Shown here: positions 60,950 to 64,000 of the stretch, piece by piece | Layout of the letters: each line of letters begins with the position of its first letter | Position numbering within the stretch: position 1 is the stretch's first letter | Source: Shewanella psychrophila | GTDB lineage: Bacteria; Pseudomonadota; Gammaproteobacteria; Enterobacterales; Shewanellaceae | DNA length: 64,000 bases | NCBI RefSeq assembly: GCF_002005305.1 | Contig: NZ_CP014782.1 | Span: 5,766,001-5,830,000, forward strand | Direction of reading: 5' to 3' | Notes under the pieces: model-generated | Databases searched by the model: none | Told to the model about the DNA's origin: nothing | The model's input: only the letters and a program-made list of their open reading frames with translations | Program-made: the position numbers and the translations under genes

Positions 60950-61255
60950 CTAAGTTTTCAATTCGACATTTTCAGCGTGTATAACTAAGCGATTTTGACC
61001 ATTTCGACTCTGCTGGAGAGCGATAAAGCCTTGCACCTCAATATCCACGCCGATTTTCAGTTTATCTGTAACGCTTTTAAAGCGTTCACCACTCAATATC
61101 ACTTGCATCTGACAGTATACGTTTCTTAGCATCTCTGCTTCGTAGCACTGAGATTTGTGTTCCAGCATAATCACACAATGTGCGATACCTGCCGGGCTTT
61201 TAAAGCTTCTGGAACGCGTAATGGTTCCCGATAACACCAAGTGGTTTGTGGCCAA
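60950..61255 (-). CDS. priB: Primosomal replication protein N (PriB)
   Basis: 101 residues with the OB-fold of PriB: NHLVLSGTITRSRSFKSPAG, HCVIMLEHKSQCYEAEM and VEVQGFIALQQSRNGQNRLV. It binds single-stranded DNA and helps restart replication with PriA. Its place between rpsF and rpsR is the standard operon order. Confidence 0.95.
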   Translation of the reverse strand: MATNHLVLSGTITRSRSFKSPAGIAHCVIMLEHKSQCYEAEMLRNVYCQMQVILSGERFKSVTDKLKIGVDIEVQGFIALQQSRNGQNRLVIHAENVELKT

Positions 61256-61263
61256 AGAAAAAC

Positions 61264-61686
61264 TTACTCAGCTGCTTTTTCAGCGGTTTCTGTAACTTCT
61301 TCAACAGCTTTTTCAGCAGGCGCACTACGACGCTCGCCTTCAGGAGAACGGCGTGAATCACGCTCTTCTTTTAGCTTAGCCATTGGAGATGCTTCAGTGA
61401 TGGCTGCTTTAGTACGCATAACCATGCTACGCAGAACAGCGTCGTTGAAACGGAAAGCTGTTTCTAGCTCTTCAACCGATTCAGCAGAAGCTTCTACGTT
61501 CATAAGAACATAGTGAGCCTTGTGCAATTCGATGATTGGGTAAGCCAGTTGACGACGGCCCCAGTCTTCTAAACGATGAATTTGACCGCCAGCTTGGGTA
61601 AGAATACCCGTGTAACGCTCAATCATACTAGGTACTTGTTCACTCTGATCAGGGTGAACCAAAAATACGATTTCATAATGACGCAT
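61264..61686 (-). CDS. rpsF: 30S ribosomal protein bS6
   Basis: 140 residues from the ATG at 61686 (AAGGAG upstream); an upstream in-frame start is rejected because it is not conserved. The start MRHYEIVFLVHPDQSEQVP and the helix YPIIELHKAHYVLMNVEASA are diagnostic. The C-terminal tail is long, charged and Glu-rich (SPEGERRSAPAEKAVEEVTE), as in other Shewanella S6 proteins. First gene of the operon. Confidence 0.97.
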   Translation of the reverse strand: MRHYEIVFLVHPDQSEQVPSMIERYTGILTQAGGQIHRLEDWGRRQLAYPIIELHKAHYVLMNVEASAESVEELETAFRFNDAVLRSMVMRTKAAITEASPMAKLKEERDSRRSPEGERRSAPAEKAVEEVTETAEKAAE

Positions 61687-61780
61687 TTTCTGCTCCTTAC
61701 GGTTATCTAGCCTCGTTGTTGGCTCAGTCAGACCAAATAGAGGCAAGGAACTAATTAAAGTGACTGATTTAAGCCGCGGA

Positions 61781-61809
61781 ATAATACACAAATACGAAAA
61801 ACAATTCAA
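61781..61809 (-). promoter_or_regulatory. rpsF operon promoter
   Basis: On the reverse strand TTGAAT (plus 61804-61809), a 17-bp spacer and TATTAT (plus 61781-61786), followed by a G/C-rich discriminator (CCGCGG), typical of stringently controlled ribosomal promoters. Confidence 0.72.
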
Positions 61810-62066
61810 GTGCTATCTATCGCCAACACTGTAATAGTGTGGCGAGCCAAATTTTCCACTCTAACACTCATACACTAAAAGCACTGATACGGTCACATAG
61901 ACTAGATTTATGTGAGTCAAGCCTAGCGAAGCGCAAGCCGTCCCATAAAGATTAAATTCAATAAAGATACACTTTAATCACTTTACCGAGCCTCAACACA
62001 ATGGGTATTATATTGGCTTGCTGAAAATGTTCCTCATCACATTAAAATAATAGTAAGAATAAAATA
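61810..62066. other. Divergent intergenic region rpsF/DUF481 gene
   Basis: 257 bp without a gene. It contains a hairpin (CGCCAACACT near 61825 paired with AGTGTGGCG) and must hold the promoter for the rightward DUF481 gene. Nothing else recognised. Confidence 0.5.
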
Positions 62067-62828
62067 ATGTTTAGAGTTGTAGCTGCCCTACTTGTATCTG
62101 TTCCTATGTCTGCCTGGGCCTTAGTGCCACCCGATTACCAGGAGCCCCCCAGTGATTTCACCGCAGAAATCGAGGCGGGTTTACAGCTAAATACAGGAAA
62201 TACTGAATCCAGTAGCTTTAATGGTCGAACCAAGCTGGTTTACGACACAGAGCAGTTTAGACAGGAAGGCACCTTTAAACTCTATTACGCTGCCGATGAT
62301 GAAAAAACCACGGCGGAGAAATATGATGTCCAGTTGCAGTCCAGTTATAAGTTAGATAATGATTTTTCATGGCTGGATGATGGCTATGTTTTCGGTCGAG
62401 GTGACTTCACCCTCGACCGTTTTGGTAGTTACACCCAAATATCTACGGTTTCTGTAGGTTACGGTTTCGATGCAATATCAAATAGCGACACTAAACTCAG
62501 CTTAGAAATCGGTCCTGGTTACCGATATAACATGCCTATCGAAACTGAATTAGAACCCAATCCCGGAGCCGAAAAAGACATCATTGTTCGTACTGCCGCC
62601 AAGTTTGAACAAAAACTGCAGGAATACACTAGCCTCAACGCCGATCTCACCGCCGAAGTGGGTGAGAACAACAGCACACTCACCTTAGATATGAACTACA
62701 AGAACACCCTGTTCCAAGACTGGGCCTTCAAAATCGGTGTCAATATTAAGTACACAGATATAGTCCCTATAGGCACTAAGCAAACTGATACCATCACCAC
62801 ATTCAACTTGCTCTATACGTTCCAGTAA
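62067..62828 (+). CDS. DUF481 family outer-membrane protein
   Basis: 253 residues with a signal peptide (FRVVAALLVSVPMSAWA). The body is a chain of amphipathic strands (AEIEAGLQLNTGNTESSSFN, KLVYDTEQFRQEGTFKLYYA, LSLEIGPGYRYN) ending in an aromatic tail (NLLYTFQ), the DUF481 (YdiY/salt-induced outer-membrane) pattern. Function unknown. It is divergent from the rpsF operon. Confidence 0.85.
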   Translation: MFRVVAALLVSVPMSAWALVPPDYQEPPSDFTAEIEAGLQLNTGNTESSSFNGRTKLVYDTEQFRQEGTFKLYYAADDEKTTAEKYDVQLQSSYKLDNDFSWLDDGYVFGRGDFTLDRFGSYTQISTVSVGYGFDAISNSDTKLSLEIGPGYRYNMPIETELEPNPGAEKDIIVRTAAKFEQKLQEYTSLNADLTAEVGENNSTLTLDMNYKNTLFQDWAFKIGVNIKYTDIVPIGTKQTDTITTFNLLYTFQ

Positions 62829-62853
62829 GTTGCTCGTTTCCAGTCATAGGGTC

Positions 62854-63139
62854 ACTTGTCGGATAACAAGTTGCTGAAATATCTTTTATTGGTTCATCTG
62901 GCTGATGTTGTTATCTGGCAGCGACCTGTTAACCATGACTTCATAGTTATCTATCACCTGCCGTGGGCTTAAGTGCAAACACTTCAGTGACACGGCGCGA
63001 GTATATCCCTATAGCCTCTACGACATCAAACAACATCCATGTTTAACTGCCAGTTCGATATCCCAATCTCTCGCTCAAAGCGCTTCACAATGTAAAGCTT
63101 CGCCCTGAAACCTAAGGTCACTGCCGCGTTTACACCTGA
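62854..63139 (+). repeat. Dispersed repeat, copy B
   Basis: Opposite orientation to copy A and longer (286 against 213 bp), with the same ordered conserved blocks beginning with CTTGTCGGATAACAAGTT and ending CCGCGTTTACACCTGA. It lies between the DUF481 gene and the IS4-type element. No intact coding frame. Confidence 0.75.
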
Positions 63140-63273
63140 GTATTTCTCTCTTCGATTTAGGCATAATTTAAACAACGTTTTTAATACTTGAAAAACCAGC
63201 AAGATCTATAGAGGTTGGAGAATAGGTTTTCAGGAAAGTCTAAAAAGTTAAGTTTATAGACCGTGCAGAGCCG
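63140..63273. other. Short spacer before the IS element
   Basis: Noncoding gap between the dispersed repeat and the IS left end. The bases just before 63274 should be one copy of the target duplication (IS4 members duplicate 10-13 bp), but the right end is outside the window so it cannot be checked. Confidence 0.45.
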
Positions 63274-64000
63274 TAATGCCGATCATTTAGTGATTTATCG
63301 ATCGGTTGACTGATCTTCTAGATGCTTCAGAATCCGAGTCCTATCTCTAGGTCTCGGATTTTTTATGCAAGTTTCCCAAGCTTTTGACATGATCAACCAA
63401 CTCAAGCCCCATCAAGTTGAAACCCTCGCAGATTTACTCCCTCTGGAGTTGATAGAGGAAGCGTATTCATTAACTGAAACAGTCACGATTAGAAAACGTA
63501 AATTAACACTAGAGTCAATGGCTTGGCTTATTATTGGAATGGCTATCTATAATGATAAGTCGATGGCTCACATCATTAACATGCTCGATATCGTTGATAG
63601 AGAGGGCAAGCCATTTGTTGCTCCGAGCGCATTAACTCAACGACGAAAAAATCTCGGTGAAGCGGCAATGAAAGCTCTGTTTGAGTGCACTCAAGCTCAC
63701 TGAAATCGTGAAGCTCTACATCCAAACTGGAATGGACTGACGTTACTGGGAGTCGATGGTGTAGTCTGGCGGGCGGAAGATACTCCCGATAATGCAGAAG
63801 CCTTTTCTCGACAAAAAGAGACTCAATATCCTCAAGTTCGTATGGTCTGCCAAATGGAATTGAGTAGCCATCTTATTACCGCCAGTGCTTTCGATGATTA
63901 CGCCGTTAATGAGATGATTTTGGCCGAAAAGCTTATCGACTCCACACCGGATCATAGTCTGACATTGTTTGATCGAGGCTTTTATTCTCTAGGGCTACTT
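63274..64000 (+). mobile_element. IS4-type insertion sequence, left part
   Basis: The left end TAATGCCGATCATTTAGTGA closely matches the IS4 left terminal repeat (TAATGCCGATCAGTTAAGGA). The transposase frame starts 91 bp inside. The right end lies beyond the window. Confidence 0.82.
63365..64000 (+). pseudogene. IS4 family transposase with in-frame stop (3' end outside window)
   Basis: The N-terminal IS4 domain is present (AFDMINQLKPHQVETLADLL, LTLESMAWLIIGMAIYNDKS). The frame hits TGA at 63701-63703 after CTQAH, where relatives have a Trp, then continues in the same frame as NREALHPNWNGLTLLGVDGV with the first catalytic Asp (GVDGVVW) and DRGFYS further on. One base change (TGG to TGA) would explain it, so this copy is probably inactive. 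Confidence 0.82.

Overview
The window is a gammaproteobacterial chromosome segment, most likely Shewanella. The flanks carry conserved housekeeping blocks (cpdA, DUF1249, nudF and tolC; rpsF, priB, rpsR and rplI; dnaB and alr) and gene types common in Shewanella: a TIGR04219 outer-membrane protein, a DUF2333 protein, a secreted S46 peptidase, CheX and a DUF481 porin-like protein. Species cannot be set from the sequence alone.

Left flank (1-9.7 kb): cpdA (partial), a DUF1249 gene, nudF, tolC, envelope genes, a PCuAC copper chaperone, an enoyl-CoA hydratase, a PspC-type envelope-stress group and dusA. The 3' end of nudF has been copied into a seven-unit tandem array with a 98-99 bp period.

Prophage (about 9.58-52.2 kb): a complete lambda-like siphophage sits inside the 5' end of dusA. 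A tyrosine integrase lies next to attL. The phage supplies a new dusA start, and the displaced host dusA start with its promoter is still readable beyond attR. Leftward late genes run DUF4406 protein, lysozyme, Rz/Rz1, holin, TerS, TerL, gpW, portal, a ClpP-protease/capsid fusion, decoration and connector proteins, tail tube, tape measure and tail tip. The leftward early operon runs Cro, a PDDEXK-like protein, lambda O-like (with iterons) and P-like replication proteins, a second tyrosine recombinase, an HTH protein and a possible antiterminator. A CI-type repressor faces Cro across a palindromic operator. A second divergent promoter region with a 32-bp palindrome drives a rightward, translationally coupled operon: small unknown proteins, a PrtN-like activator, a PapB-like regulator, and adenine and cytosine-5 DNA methyltransferases. 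Cargo in reverse orientation includes an Hha/YmoA-like protein, a three-gene module encoding a Gly-Asn repeat protein and two membrane proteins, and, at the right end, a LysM polymorphic toxin with a hydrophobic C-terminal domain, its likely immunity protein, and a second, frameshifted orphan toxin tip with its own membrane partner.

Right flank (52.2-64 kb): cheX, an Omp85-family outer-membrane protein, alr, dnaB, an S46 peptidase, the rpsF-priB-rpsR-rplI operon, a DUF481 protein and the left end of an IS4-type insertion sequence whose transposase has an in-frame stop. Two diverged copies of a dispersed repeat and a 12-copy heptamer repeat lie between these genes.

The most interesting material is accessory: the toxin/immunity cassette array inside the prophage, the Gly-Asn repeat module beside the repressor, the second recombinase with a nearby recombinase-core-like palindrome, and three host-type regulators (Hha, PrtN, PapB types) on one phage.
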